A DNA stretch of 39,162 nucleotides from an uncultured Clostridium sp. (GCA_948471055.1 CAOKQZ010000020.1:1-39162); one strand, 5' to 3'. Shown: positions 16,754-26,371, counted from the first letter of the stretch. Notes: generated from the sequence alone by a model not told the origin. Numbers and translations are program-made.

Positions 16754-17741
16754 CTATTGGTTCTTTATGAAAAAAATTTTTTGATTTTTTACTAAAATTT
16801 TTACTTTTTTATTGGGAATTAGGAACTTATTCCCAATGTTTCTCTTACATAACAGGCAAATGTCCTCGATATGCTTTTTTTCAATCCCTACACTAGAACC
16901 AAATAATTGTCTTACGGAATAAAGCACCATACGGCTTTTTATCACTTCATCTAAGAGATTAAATTTTTTTAAATCTAGTACAATTTCCTTTGGTGATTGC
17001 CCCATAACAATTTCTTGGTATGCTTTTTCTACTTCTTTATCAATATATTCATCTTCTTTTCGGATAATACTTGCCATTCTTGTCATTGCTTCTATTAGTT
17101 TTGGATTATATTCTTCTTTTAAGTATGGAATTAGCTGGTTTCGTATTTTATTTCTGGTATAAGAATTATCAAAATTGCTTTGGTCAATCTTTGGGTGTAA
17201 GTCATTATCCTTACAATAATCTTCAATTTCTTCTCTTGCCACTTCAATAAGTGGACGAATGTATCTTTTTTCTCGAATGGGTTCTATCCCCTTTAGCCCG
17301 AGAAAGCCCAGAGCCCCTAAGAATATTCATAATAGTCGTTTCTACTAAATCGTTTTTGGTATGAGCAGTTGCAATTTTATTGGCATGTTCTTTTTTTGCA
17401 ATTTCCGTGAAAAACGCGTATCGAACGTATCTACCCATCTCCTCTGTTCCTATTTTTTCTTTTTTTGCTCTTTCCAATACCTTTTCTTTTTTTACATAGC
17501 AAGGAATTTGTTTATTTTTACACAAGTTTTTTACATATTCCTCTTCCTCGAAAGCTTCTTTACGAATACCATGGTTGATATGGCATACCACAAATGTAAA
17601 CTTAAGTTGTTTTTGTAGGTGTAGGAAAAGATGAAATAAACAAGTAGAGTCAGGTCCCCCTGACACTCCTAATACAATATGATCATTTTTTTCTATCAAA
17701 TGATATTTACAAATGGTCTGTAATACTTTTTCTTCTAACAT
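16754..17741 (-). CDS. tilS: tRNA(Ile)-lysidine synthetase, interrupted by a CGG +1 frameshift
   Basis: TilS converts C34 of tRNA-Ile(CAU) to lysidine so that AUA is read as Ile; it is essential in most bacteria. The P-loop of the PP-loop family, GVSGGPDSTCL, is at about residues 25-35, then CHINHGIRKEAFEEEE, and HTKNDLVETTIMNILRGSGL. The frame breaks at the minus-strand CGG at 17300-17298 (codon 148): TCT C GGG CTA AAG GGG ATA restores SGLKGI and then REKRYIRPLIEVAREEIEDY. Straight reading stops within 20 codons. Corrected length is about 328 aa, short for the family (often 400 or more), so the C-terminal domain is reduced. Ribosome binding site AAAGGAAAG. Confidence 0.85.
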
Positions 17742-17753
17742 ATCTCTTTCCTT

Positions 17754-19086
17754 TTAATCTCTGTATTTTTCGATATTGGTAAATTTGGTGTAATTGCCAA
17801 GCCATAATAATTCTACGGTTCCTGTTGAGCCTGAACGGTGTTTTGCAATGATGACTTCTGCTACGTTTTTCTTTTCGCTTTCTTCGTTATAATAGTCGTC
17901 ACGGTATAAAAACATAACAATATCGGCATCTTGCTCGATGGCTCCCGATTCACGAAGGTCGGATAGCATTGGTCTATGGTCTGGACGTTGTTCTGGCGCT
18001 CTTGATAATTGGGATAAGGCGATGACTGGTACATTAATTTCTTTGGCTAGTATTTTTAAAGAACGGCTAATTTCGGAAATTTCCTGTTCACGGCTTCCGC
18101 CTCTTTTGCTACTTCCTTGTACTAATTGTAAGTAATCGATTACGACTAATCCAATGTTTTTTTCTAATTTTAGTTTTCGGCATTTGGCACGTATTTCCAT
18201 AACTGAAATTCCGGGAGTATCATCTATGTAAATCCCTGATTCGGAAAGTGGTCCTAATGCTCCTGCTAGTTTCATCCAGTCTTCCTCATCAATTTTTCCG
18301 GTTCTTACTTTGTTACTATCTACCATGGCTTCACTACATAGAATTCTGTTTACCATTTGCTCTTTGGACATTTCTAAACTAAATATGGCAACTGGTGCTC
18401 CTGCCCTAACTGCAGCATTTGCTGCAATATTAAGAGCAAATGCGGATTTTCCCATGGCTGGTCTTGCGGCAATTAAGATTAAATCGGACTCGTGAAGTCC
18501 TGCTGTTTTATAGTCTAGGTCTGCAAATCCGGTAGGAATACCGGTAATGTGTTCTTTTTGGTTATATAATTTTTCTAAACCTGCAAAGGTATCTACTAGG
18601 ATGTCTTTTATGGAAGCATATCCCTTTTGGTTCTTTTTTTGCATCACATCAAAAATCTTTTTTTCGGCTTGGTCCATGATGTTTTCTACTTCTTCGGTTG
18701 GGTCATAGCCTAGTGCAATAATTTGGTTTGCGGTTTGAATAAGGCTCCTTAGCATGGATTTTTCTTCTACAATTTTTATATATTTGTCAATATTGGCTGT
18801 GGTTGGTGCCATGTCTGGAAGGCTTGCTAAATATTCAAGTCCACCAATGATGTCGAATTTTCCAAGAGAAGTTAGTTCTGCTTTTAGGGTAATAATATCC
18901 ACTGGTTCTGCTTTATTATATAGGTTTAAAATAGCGCCATAAATGGCTTTGTTATCTTCACGGTAAAAATCCTCTTCTTTTAAGACTTCAATAACAGAGG
19001 TAACCGCTTCTTTGTCGGTTAGCATGCTTCCGAAGCACTGCTTGTTCTGCTTCTATATCGCTTGGTGGTACTTTTCCTAATTCCAT
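17754..19086 (-). CDS. dnaB: Replicative DNA helicase DnaB, interrupted by a CGG +1 frameshift
   Basis: DnaB is the replication-fork helicase and is essential. The true N-terminus starts at 19086 (MELGKVPPSDIEAEQAVL); the next bases, C GGA AGC ATG CTA ACC GAC, restore GSMLTD and join to the long frame ending at 17754. The in-frame CGG is at 19032-19030, codon 19. With one base skipped the protein is 443 aa, the family's usual length. Motifs: Walker A ARPAMGKSAFALN, Walker B VVIDYLQLV, and HRSGSTGTVEL at the C-terminus. An internal ATG at 19025 would give a product lacking 20 N-terminal residues including the conserved EAEQAVLG. It lies between rplI and tilS. Confidence 0.9.
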
Positions 19087-19133
19087 GGCTTTTGCTCCTT
19101 TTTGTTGGTATTTGCTACTATTTACAGGGCCTG

Positions 19134-19195
19134 TATGATATGCTGGCCCCTACCGGCATGTGTTTTTGTGCCTCGCTCGCTGGTCGACACCTACA
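19134..19195. repeat. Intergenic palindromes, family B, between dnaB and rplI
   Basis: AGGGCC...GGCCCCTACCGGCATG, followed by GTGCCTCGCTCG...GACACCTACATGG. Two short high-GC inverted structures with CCCCTAC-like ends, overlapping the rplI stop codon. Confidence 0.45.
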
Positions 19196-19637
19196 TGGTT
19201 ACAACATTTATTTTTAATTTTGCTGTTACGGTATCGTATAATTTAATTTCAATATGAAATGTACCGATTACTTTGATTGGCTCGTTTAATAGAATTTTTT
19301 TCTTATCCACTTTAATTCCATATTGCTTTTCTAAATTTTCCGCAATTTCTTTTGAGGTAATACTTCCAAATACTTTTCCATTTTCTCCTGCTTTTACTGG
19401 AAGTTTTAGTGTAATTTCTTCTATTTTCTTTGCCGTTTGTTTTGCTGCCTCTTTTTCTAATTCTTTCCTGTGCTCTTCGGAGGATTTTTTCGATTGCAAA
19501 TTCGTTAAGTTCCCCTTATCTGCCGGAACCGCCAAATTCTTTGGAAACAAATAGTTTCTAGCATACCCATCGTTTGCATTAATAATTTGGTCTTTTTTTC
19601 CAACCCCTTTAATATCTTCTTTTAAAATGACTTTCAT
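19191..19637 (-). CDS. rplI: 50S ribosomal protein L9
   Basis: This is a 148-aa protein with the L9 signature: MKVILKEDIKGVGKKDQIIN, then NDGYARNYLFPKNLAVPA, a charged connecting helix (EEHRKELEKEAAKQTAKK) and the C-terminal domain (GKVFGSITSKEIAENLEKQ). L9 bridges the L1 stalk region and affects frame maintenance and fidelity on the ribosome. Ribosome binding site AGGAGG 6-7 nt before the ATG. It is 12 bp after gdpP and before dnaB, the normal Firmicutes order. Confidence 0.97.
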   Translation of the reverse strand: MKVILKEDIKGVGKKDQIINANDGYARNYLFPKNLAVPADKGNLTNLQSKKSSEEHRKELEKEAAKQTAKKIEEITLKLPVKAGENGKVFGSITSKEIAENLEKQYGIKVDKKKILLNEPIKVIGTFHIEIKLYDTVTAKLKINVVTM

Positions 19638-19648
19638 ACGCTTTCCTC

Positions 19649-21682
19649 CTAATTTCCTAATTCCTCAAAATACTCATCAATTTTCGCCATTAGTTCTTGT
19701 TTTACTTCTTGTTTGGTTTTGCCTTCTACTTGGGCTCCGGCAAGGGTGATGTGTCCTCCTCCTCCTAGTTTTTCTAAGATAACTTGTACGTTGATATCTC
19801 CTATGGAACGACCGCTAATGCATACTTTGTTTCCAATGGTGCCAATAACAAAAGATGCGGTTACATCACTAATGGTTAAAAGTTCGTCTGCGGCTTTGGC
19901 ACAAATTAGGCTAGCATCTTTTGTTTCTTCTTCGTAGGTAGATATGGCGATAGTGTCGTGTATAATTCCTGCTTCTTTTACGATGTTGGAAATGGTTTTA
20001 TAACTTGCTAAATCGCTTTGGAACCATTTTTTTACTCTTATAATATCCACTCCGCATTTTCGTAAATATGCTGCTGCTTCAAAGGTTCTAACACCGGTTT
20101 TGAAGGTAAAGTTTTTGGTATCTACCATAATTCCTGCATATAATCCTTCGGTTTCAACGGTTTTTAAGGTTACTGGTACTTCGACATATTGTAGTAATTC
20201 GGTTACCAATTCTGCTGCAGAAGATGCATATACTTCGTGGAAGATTAAGGTAGCATTATCGATATAATCGGTACTTCTTCTATGGTGGTCGATGACCACA
20301 ATTCGGTTGGTTCTTTCTAATAATTCTGGTACTTCAACATAGCTTCTTTTATGAGTATCAACAACAATTAATAAGGTTTCATTGGTAATTTTCGCAAGTG
20401 CTTCTTGTTTATCAATAAAAATGTCTTCGTCTTCTTCTTTTCTTACAGAATCGATAAATGCATTTAAGCTTAAACTCATATTTTCGCTTACGATATTGGC
20501 TTCTTTTCCAAGGCTTTTTGCAATTCGATATACCCCTAAGCTAGACCCCATGGAGTCGATATCGCCATTGGTATGTCCCATAATCATAATATGGTTTGCC
20601 TCTAGCATTAATTCTTCTAAGGCATGGGCAACGGTTCTTGCCTTTACTTTGGTTCTCTTTTCTAGTTCTTGTACTCTTCCTCCGAAGAATAAATACTTTT
20701 CGTTTTCACGAATAACGGCTTGGTCTCCTCCTCTTCCTAGAACAATATCCATTCCAGACAATGCGGATTTGTATTTTTCGTATTCGGTTGCTCCGTCATT
20801 CGAAATCGAAATGCTTAGCGTAATTTGTAGTCCACCTTCTAGTTTAATTTCTTTAATGGTATCTAAAATTTGGAATTTATTTTCTTTTATTTTTTCTAGG
20901 TATCGTTGTTCAAAAATATACACAAAGGTATCGCGGTCCGATTTGATAATCACACCTTTGGTTTCAATTGCCCAATCGTACATTGCTTTTTCAATTTTAG
21001 CAGCAACTTGTGGTTTGTCTTCTGTTGCGATTCTTTGCATCATTTCTTCGTAATTATCAATTCGAATAATTCCTATACAAATTTGGGCATCATGATATTT
21101 TTTAACTGCTTTTACATATTCGGTATGGTCAATAAAGTATAGTAGTACCATATATTCGGTTTGATTTTTTCGTTCATTGTTTTTGGATTTTACATATTCT
21201 CCAATAATTTTGTAATTTCTTTCTCCTATTTGTTGTTCTTTTTGTATGGTTCTATCCTTGGTACGATTACTATCTTTATCTCTTATTTTTTCTTCAATTT
21301 CAACCTTCATTTCCTGCATTAAGTAATTTAGAGTATCTTCTATATTAGCATTCTCAAATTCACTTACAAATTTGGAACTTTTATAGATAATGTTTCCATC
21401 GGTTTCGACAATAATTAGTGGAAATGGAGAATTAATTAATGTGTTTTTTGCAGCCGAATCTACCTCTATGGTTAATTCTTGTATGTGCTCTGAAATTTCG
21501 GCTTTTCTTTTATTACTTGTCCAAAATGCATAAAAACAAATCAGTGCATAGATTAACACTGCTGGTATAATAAGTTCCATTTGATAACAACATAAAATGA
21601 CAAGTAATATCGCAATAATAATTAAGTATATTTTGGTTCTTGAATTGATAATTTCAAAAGCCCTTTTATTTGAATTTTGCAT
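19649..21682 (-). CDS. gdpP: Cyclic-di-AMP phosphodiesterase GdpP (YybT family)
   Basis: GdpP hydrolyses the essential second messenger c-di-AMP. The 677-aa protein shows two N-terminal membrane segments (about residues 17-60), a PAS-like region (INSPFPLIIVETDGNIIY), a degenerate GGDEF domain (about 175-300), a DHH domain (GHTNGDIDSMGSSLGVYR … VVDTHKRSYVEVPELL … VIDHHRRSTDYID) and a DHHA1 domain with LGGGGHITLAGAQ. Start: an upstream reading from 21736 has no ribosome binding site; AAAGGAGG lies just before the ATG at 21682. It heads the gdpP-rplI-dnaB-tilS-ftsH cluster. No in-frame CGG in 677 codons. Confidence 0.93.
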   Translation of the reverse strand: MQNSNKRAFEIINSRTKIYLIIIAILLVILCCYQMELIIPAVLIYALICFYAFWTSNKRKAEISEHIQELTIEVDSAAKNTLINSPFPLIIVETDGNIIYKSSKFVSEFENANIEDTLNYLMQEMKVEIEEKIRDKDSNRTKDRTIQKEQQIGERNYKIIGEYVKSKNNERKNQTEYMVLLYFIDHTEYVKAVKKYHDAQICIGIIRIDNYEEMMQRIATEDKPQVAAKIEKAMYDWAIETKGVIIKSDRDTFVYIFEQRYLEKIKENKFQILDTIKEIKLEGGLQITLSISISNDGATEYEKYKSALSGMDIVLGRGGDQAVIRENEKYLFFGGRVQELEKRTKVKARTVAHALEELMLEANHIMIMGHTNGDIDSMGSSLGVYRIAKSLGKEANIVSENMSLSLNAFIDSVRKEEDEDIFIDKQEALAKITNETLLIVVDTHKRSYVEVPELLERTNRIVVIDHHRRSTDYIDNATLIFHEVYASSAAELVTELLQYVEVPVTLKTVETEGLYAGIMVDTKNFTFKTGVRTFEAAAYLRKCGVDIIRVKKWFQSDLASYKTISNIVKEAGIIHDTIAISTYEEETKDASLICAKAADELLTISDVTASFVIGTIGNKVCISGRSIGDINVQVILEKLGGGGHITLAGAQVEGKTKQEVKQELMAKIDEYFEELGN

Positions 21683-21832
21683 ACATCCTCCTTTATTTCG
21701 TACCACTATTGTACGACTTTTAGGCACTTTTGTCAAGGAAATCGCAAGCCTAACTTTTATCTGTCTTTTCTTTTAATCCTTTATAATTTAATATATTTTT
21801 TGGAAGACTTTTTTACCATGGTAACTATTTTT

Positions 21833-23131
21833 CTAATTTACAATCAAATGCGCCGCATAAAGTGGTATGGATTTAATATTGTTTACAAATCCAAAATTTT
21901 TGCTAGAAATTCGAATACTATATTTTGGTTTATATCGTTTTATATAATAGTTTAAGCTATTGGAAGTCGTGTTGTCTCCTGCTTTTACTTCGATGGGAAT
22001 AATATCTCCATCGATATTTACTAGAAAATCTACTTCATATTGGCTTCCTAGTTGCCAATAGTAAAGCTCCTTGGTTTTGGCATATAATATTTGAGCTACA
22101 TAGTTTTCAGCAAGGATTCCTTTGTATAGCATATTTTTATTTAATAAGATTTCATTTTTTGCAATTTTGGCATGAACTCTTAAAATTCCAATATCGCTTA
22201 GGTATATTTTAAAGCATTCATCTACATTTACTTTTAACGGTGATTTTGGTGTTTTTACATTTTGGCACTTTATAATCATATTGCTCGCTAGTAACCATTC
22301 TAGCGATGTTTCATATTCTCTACTTCTTGCTGATTTTTCTACTAAGGAGTATTTAAATTTTTTATTTTCTTTACCTAACTGTATTGGAATTGATTTGTAT
22401 ATTTGAGTATTTTTAATTCCTTCTGTATTCCTCGTATATTTTGCCATATCTGCTAAATAAGCGGTAATCATCATTTCGTTTATTTCATCTTCAAATTTTA
22501 GTACATTTTTCTCATGTGCAATATAGTTTAAAACCGCTTGTGGCATACCGCCTATACACATATAATCATAATATAAGGCAATTGCTTTTGAATGCGTTGC
22601 TTCTAGCATTGGCATCATCATGTTATAATGCGTTTCGATTAGGTTCAACATCTTTTCTTCGCCAATTGCTTGTAAAAATTCTTTAAAATTCATCGGATAT
22701 AAGTAATCAATCCATACTTTTCCTACTGGAAATGAACTTTTAAATCGGTTTATTTTTACTCCTAATAAACTACCTGCACAAACGATTTTGTATGGTTTAT
22801 CACTTTCACAAAAATATTTTAGTGAACTAATTGCTCTTTCTGATACCTGAATTTCGTCAATAAAAAGAATGGTATTCTCAATATTAATGTCGATATTCAT
22901 CAGTGCTTCTATGTTCATGATAATTTCTTCTGGTATCATCGTGCTTTCAAATACTTGCCTTATATTTTCCATATTATCTAAATTAAGATACACATAATGT
23001 TCAAATTCTTTTTTACAAAATTCTGTTAATAGATAAGTTTTCCCTGTTTGCCTTGCTCCTACTAACATATATGGCATATTGATTTTATTCTCTTTCCATT
23101 CGATTAGTTTTTGATATAATTCCCTTTTCAT
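21833..23131 (-). CDS. AAA-family ATP-binding protein with DUF4143 (third)
   Basis: This is a 432-aa protein. P-loop GARQTGKT (about residues 25-32), Walker B TILFIDEIQ, IVCAGSLLGV sensor, and the C-terminal segment YEVDFLVNIDGDIIPIEVKAG carrying the D...E-x-K nuclease-like pattern of DUF4143. AGGGGG lies about 8 nt before the ATG. It is unlike the other two copies in detail (different N-terminus, different spacing), so the three are not a recent duplication. Stands alone between gdpP and murA. Possible roles in toxin or DNA metabolism are guesses; the family function is unknown. Confidence 0.8.
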   Translation of the reverse strand: MKRELYQKLIEWKENKINMPYMLVGARQTGKTYLLTEFCKKEFEHYVYLNLDNMENIRQVFESTMIPEEIIMNIEALMNIDINIENTILFIDEIQVSERAISSLKYFCESDKPYKIVCAGSLLGVKINRFKSSFPVGKVWIDYLYPMNFKEFLQAIGEEKMLNLIETHYNMMMPMLEATHSKAIALYYDYMCIGGMPQAVLNYIAHEKNVLKFEDEINEMMITAYLADMAKYTRNTEGIKNTQIYKSIPIQLGKENKKFKYSLVEKSARSREYETSLEWLLASNMIIKCQNVKTPKSPLKVNVDECFKIYLSDIGILRVHAKIAKNEILLNKNMLYKGILAENYVAQILYAKTKELYYWQLGSQYEVDFLVNIDGDIIPIEVKAGDNTTSNSLNYYIKRYKPKYSIRISSKNFGFVNNIKSIPLYAAHLIVN

Positions 23132-23465
23132 ACGAATTCCCCCTGAATATAGGATTTCCCTACTATTAGTGTATTCCTTTTTTATTTTCTTGTCAAGTAT
23201 TTTCGTGATATTTCCACGTTTTTGTAATTTGTTTTCGTGATTTTTTCACGTTTTTTAATTTTTTTTCTTCTTTGCAATATCTTTTTTTGTCTTACTTATC
23301 ACATTTTTAGAAACATTTCAACCTTGTTTTTTCACATTTTTAGATAAAATTTTTTCTTTTCTCCATACACTTATCAATTTCTCTTCTAAAAACAGTTGTA
23401 AATCCTTTTGGTTTATGATATTATTTTAAAAGTTAATAAAGAGATACAAATTTGGAGGAATGGCT
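23132..23465. other. Intergenic region with tandem CGTGA/TCACG hairpins
   Basis: This AT-rich region separates the divergent ATPase gene and murA. It contains two roughly 34-bp imperfect tandem copies of TTTTCGTGAT...CCACG/TCACGTTTTT...AATTT (about 23200-23260). Each holds a small inverted repeat (CGTGA-TTTTT-TCACG is perfect at 23236-23250). No gene is seen. It may contain an operator for the ATPase gene. Confidence 0.5.
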
Positions 23466-24731
23466 TTGGAAAAGTTAGTGATTACTGGTGGTACTCCTTT
23501 AACAGGGGAAGTTATGATTAATGGTGCAAAAAATGCGGCAGTTGCAATTTTGCCTGCTGCACTACTGATTAATGGAGTAACCACAATTGAAAATTTACCT
23601 CATATTAGTGATGTGATATTACTATGTGAGATTATAGAAGAGCTTGGTGCTAAGATTACTTGGACTGGGAAAAATACGATTACAATTGATGCTAGAAATA
23701 TTTCTTGTACACGTGCACCCATAGAACTTACTCGTAAGTTTCGTGCTTCTTATTATTTAATTGGTGCTCTTCTTCGGACGCTTAGGGGATGTGCAAGTGG
23801 GAATGCCTGGGCGGTTGTAAGCTTGGAGCAAGACCTATTGACCAACATATTAAAGGCTTTGAGGCTCTTGGTGCGAAAGTGGAAGTTGGACAGGGAAATA
23901 TTACGGCTACTTGTGATGGTTTAGTGGGAACGAATATTTATATGGATATTGTGTCCGTTGGTGCTACCATTAATGTGATGCTTGCCGCGGTACTTGCTAA
24001 AGGTACTACCATTATCGATAACCCTGCTAAAGAACCTCATATTGTTGATGTGGCAAACTTCTTAAATGCAATGGGCGCGGATGTTCGTGGTGCAGGAACC
24101 GATGTAATTAAGATTAATGGTGTGGAAAAATTAGAGGGAAATATTACTTATTCGGTTGTCCCAGACCAGATTGAGGCAGGCACATTTATGCTAGGAGCAG
24201 TAGCTTCTCGTGGGGATTTGGTAATTCGAAATTGTACCACAAAGCATTTAGAATGTATTAGTGCAAAACTAATTGAAATTGGTGCTCATGTAGAAGAAAT
24301 TGATGGAGATACTCTTCATGTATGGTGTGACGAACGACCAAGTAAAGCAAATATAAAAACCTTGCCTTATCCCGGCTTTCCAACGGATTTACAACCTCAA
24401 ATGGGAGTGGTTCTTGCAACGGCTCTACGGAAATAGCATTATTAATGAAAGTATTTGGGAATCCCGTTTTCAATATACCGATGAATTAAATAAAATGGGA
24501 GCCAAAATTACTGCACAAGGAAAAACGGCTATTTTTGAAGGTGTGGATTCTTTATATGGTGCTCCTGTGTATGCCACCGATTTACGTGCTGGTGCGGCCC
24601 TTATTATTGCCGGTGTTTGTGCAAAAGGTATTACAGAAGTGTACAATCTAGAACACATTGACCGTGGTTATGAAGGTATTGAAGAAAAATTCCGAAAACT
24701 AGGTGCAAAGATTGAACGTGTAGAGGAATAA
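23466..24731 (+). CDS. murA: UDP-N-acetylglucosamine 1-carboxyvinyltransferase MurA, with three CGG +1 frameshifts
   Basis: MurA performs the first committed step of peptidoglycan synthesis and is essential unless a second copy exists. Corrected length is 420 aa, typical. Seen: [20 protein letters not shown] with [32 protein letters not shown]-type [12 protein letters not shown], and the C-terminal [12 protein letters not shown]. Three in-frame CGG sites: 23775 (CTT C GGA gives LLGRLG), 23812 (GGG C GGT gives MPGGCKLG, the fosfomycin/active-site Cys loop) and 24428 (CTA C GGA gives ALGNS). Skipping the C each time restores one continuous MurA with conserved Gly at each site. Start: TTG at 23466 is 7 nt from GGAGG; the ATG at 23460 is only 1 nt away, too close. 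Confidence 0.9.
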
Positions 24732-24783
24732 AACCCCCAGTCGTTCTTCGAACGACAGCCCCCTTAAGTAAAGGGGCCTTTTC
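24732..24783 (+). repeat. Intergenic hairpin repeat family A, full copy
   Basis: AACCCCCAGTCGTT-cttcg-AACGAC, then AGCCCCCTTAAGTAAAGGGG and CCTTTT. It starts right at the murA stop codon and has the form of a terminator. The gap from here to yycJ (24784-24903) shows no other feature. Confidence 0.8.
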
Positions 24784-24903
24784 TTTAGTGTATCTTTGGA
24801 GATTTTATCTCAAAGTATGAACGTAAAAACCTGCATATTATGCAAGCCCAATATGTATAAAAATAAATGATTCTAAATAATAAAGCAAAGGATGAAGGAA
24901 GAA

Positions 24904-25716
24904 ATGTTGAAATTTTCGAGTTTATATAGTGGTAGTACAGGAAATAGTTTGCTTGTTCAAAGCGAACATCATAATATTTTAATTGATAGTGGTGTAAGTG
25001 CCAAAAAAATTGTGGAAGGTTTGGAGCAAGTTGGTGTTTCTGCTAGCGATATTGATGCTATTTTGGTAACTCATGAGCATTCAGACCATGTGCAAAGTTT
25101 GGCAACCATTTCAAAGAAATTTGATATTCCGGTGTATGCAAACCAAGCTACTTGGGAGGCTATGCCAGAAAAGAAAGATAAAATTGAGGAAAAAAACCAA
25201 AAGTTTTTTGTTACTTCAGACCATTTTGAGATTGGTGATTTAATGATTAAGCCATTTTCAATTCCTCATGATGCAGCAGAGCCTTGCGGTTTTACCTTTT
25301 CTTGTAAGGATGAAAAAATTGGAGTTGCCACCGACATTGGGCATATAACAAATGAAATTATGAATTGTTTAGAAGGATGTCAGTTTTTGTTATTGGAATC
25401 CAATTATGAACCGGAAGTGCTAAAATGTTCTCGTTATCCTTATTTACTAAAAACTAGAATTGCAGGACCAAATGGGCATTTATCAAACCAAATAGCCGGA
25501 CAAACCATTGCAAAATTAGTTGGTTTCGGTCTAAAAGAAGTGATGCTTGGGCATTTGAGTAAAGAAAATAATTTCCCAGAACTTGCTTTAAAATCGGTAT
25601 GGGAGGAGTTGCATTTTGTGGGCATTGACGATACTGCTGTTCCTATTTATGTTGCTAGTAGAACTTCGCCAACTACCACGGAGCAAGTATACTCTTCTTT
25701 TGATATGGCACATTAA
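24904..25716 (+). CDS. yycJ: MBL-fold hydrolase, YycJ/WalJ-like
   Basis: This is a 270-aa metallo-beta-lactamase-fold protein opening with FSSLYSGSTGNSLLV, close to the WalJ/YycJ start, and containing HEHSDH (the family HxHxDH metal motif), FSIPHDAAEPCGF and HLSN with LGHLSKENN. WalJ-type proteins are linked to the WalKR operon and to coordination of replication with division in Firmicutes, probably acting on nucleic acid. Start: ATG at 24904 has GAAGGAAG just before it; ATG at 24892 is an alternative. It is followed 21 bp later by rlmH, a common Firmicutes pairing (walKR itself is not seen). Confidence 0.85.
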   Translation: MLKFSSLYSGSTGNSLLVQSEHHNILIDSGVSAKKIVEGLEQVGVSASDIDAILVTHEHSDHVQSLATISKKFDIPVYANQATWEAMPEKKDKIEEKNQKFFVTSDHFEIGDLMIKPFSIPHDAAEPCGFTFSCKDEKIGVATDIGHITNEIMNCLEGCQFLLLESNYEPEVLKCSRYPYLLKTRIAGPNGHLSNQIAGQTIAKLVGFGLKEVMLGHLSKENNFPELALKSVWEELHFVGIDDTAVPIYVASRTSPTTTEQVYSSFDMAH

Positions 25717-25737
25717 GGAAATAAAAAAGGAGTTATT

Positions 25738-26221
25738 ATGCTTTCGATTGATATTGTTTGTATTGGAAAGTTAAAAGAAACTTATTTAAAAGAAGCAGTT
25801 ACTGAATATACTAAACGTTTATCCAAATACTGCCATATTCAAGTAATCGAATTAGCAGATGAAAAATTGCCTGTTAAATTGAATACTTCTCTTATCACAG
25901 AAATTAAGCAAAAAGAAGCCTCTCGTATGTTAGAACATATGAAAAAAGATTCTTATATAATTTGTTTGGATTTAAAACGGAAAAGAATATTCCAGTGAGG
26001 ATTTTTCGAAAAAAATAGAAGATGTTGCTTTACGTGAAAATAGCTCGATTACCTTTGTAATTGGTGGTACGTTGGGACTACATGATAACATTTTATCTCA
26101 TGCGAAGGAAAAAATTTGCTTTTCCAAAATGACCTTTCCTCATCAATTAATTCGTGTATTTTTATTAGAACAATTATTTCGCGCCTTTAAAATTGCAAAA
26201 GGCGAAACCTATCATTGGTAG
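25738..26221 (+). CDS. rlmH: 23S rRNA (pseudouridine1915-N3)-methyltransferase RlmH, interrupted by a CGG +1 frameshift
   Basis: RlmH is a small SPOUT methyltransferase that methylates Psi1915 in helix 69 of 23S rRNA. Corrected length is 160 aa, the family norm. N-terminal half: IDIVCIGKLKETYLKEAVTE (SVGKLKE-type start). The frame breaks at the CGG at 25978-25980 (codon 81): AAA C GGA AAA GAA TAT restores LDLKGKEYSSEDFSKKI, matching the family LD..GK..SSE.FA segment. The second frame then gives ITFVIGGTLGLHDNIL (the SAM-binding loop) and ends FKIAKGETYHW. Straight reading ends within 6 codons of the CGG, before the SAM site. Confidence 0.92.
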
Positions 26222-26323
26222 TCTGTATTAAAATATGCAAAATTTTGTTTTGTTCGCTTGTATTATTGTAAATAATATAATATAGTAATTAAAGATAGAA
26301 ATGAGATAAGTAGTTTTGTGTTG

Positions 26324-26366
26324 CCACTTTAACTAACATAGTTTCGACTATGGGAAAGTGAGGTGG
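26324..26366 (+). promoter_or_regulatory. Translation-inhibiting hairpin in the toxin mRNA leader
   Basis: CCACTTT pairs with AAAGTG near the ribosome binding site, and inside it CATAGT-ttcg-ACTATG forms a stable TTCG-capped stem. The right arm reaches the GAGGTGG ribosome binding site of the 37-aa ORF, so the site would be partly sequestered. Confidence 0.6.
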
Positions 26367-26371
26367 TGTTT

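Noticed and set aside
17754..19025. dnaB starting at the ATG at 19025
   Set aside because: It would lose the conserved EAEQAVLG segment and has no ribosome binding site; the 19086 start joined by the +1 shift fits the family.
23460..23462. ATG at 23460 as murA start
   Set aside because: Only one base separates it from GGAGG; TTG at 23466 has normal spacing and gives the family start MEKLVITGG.
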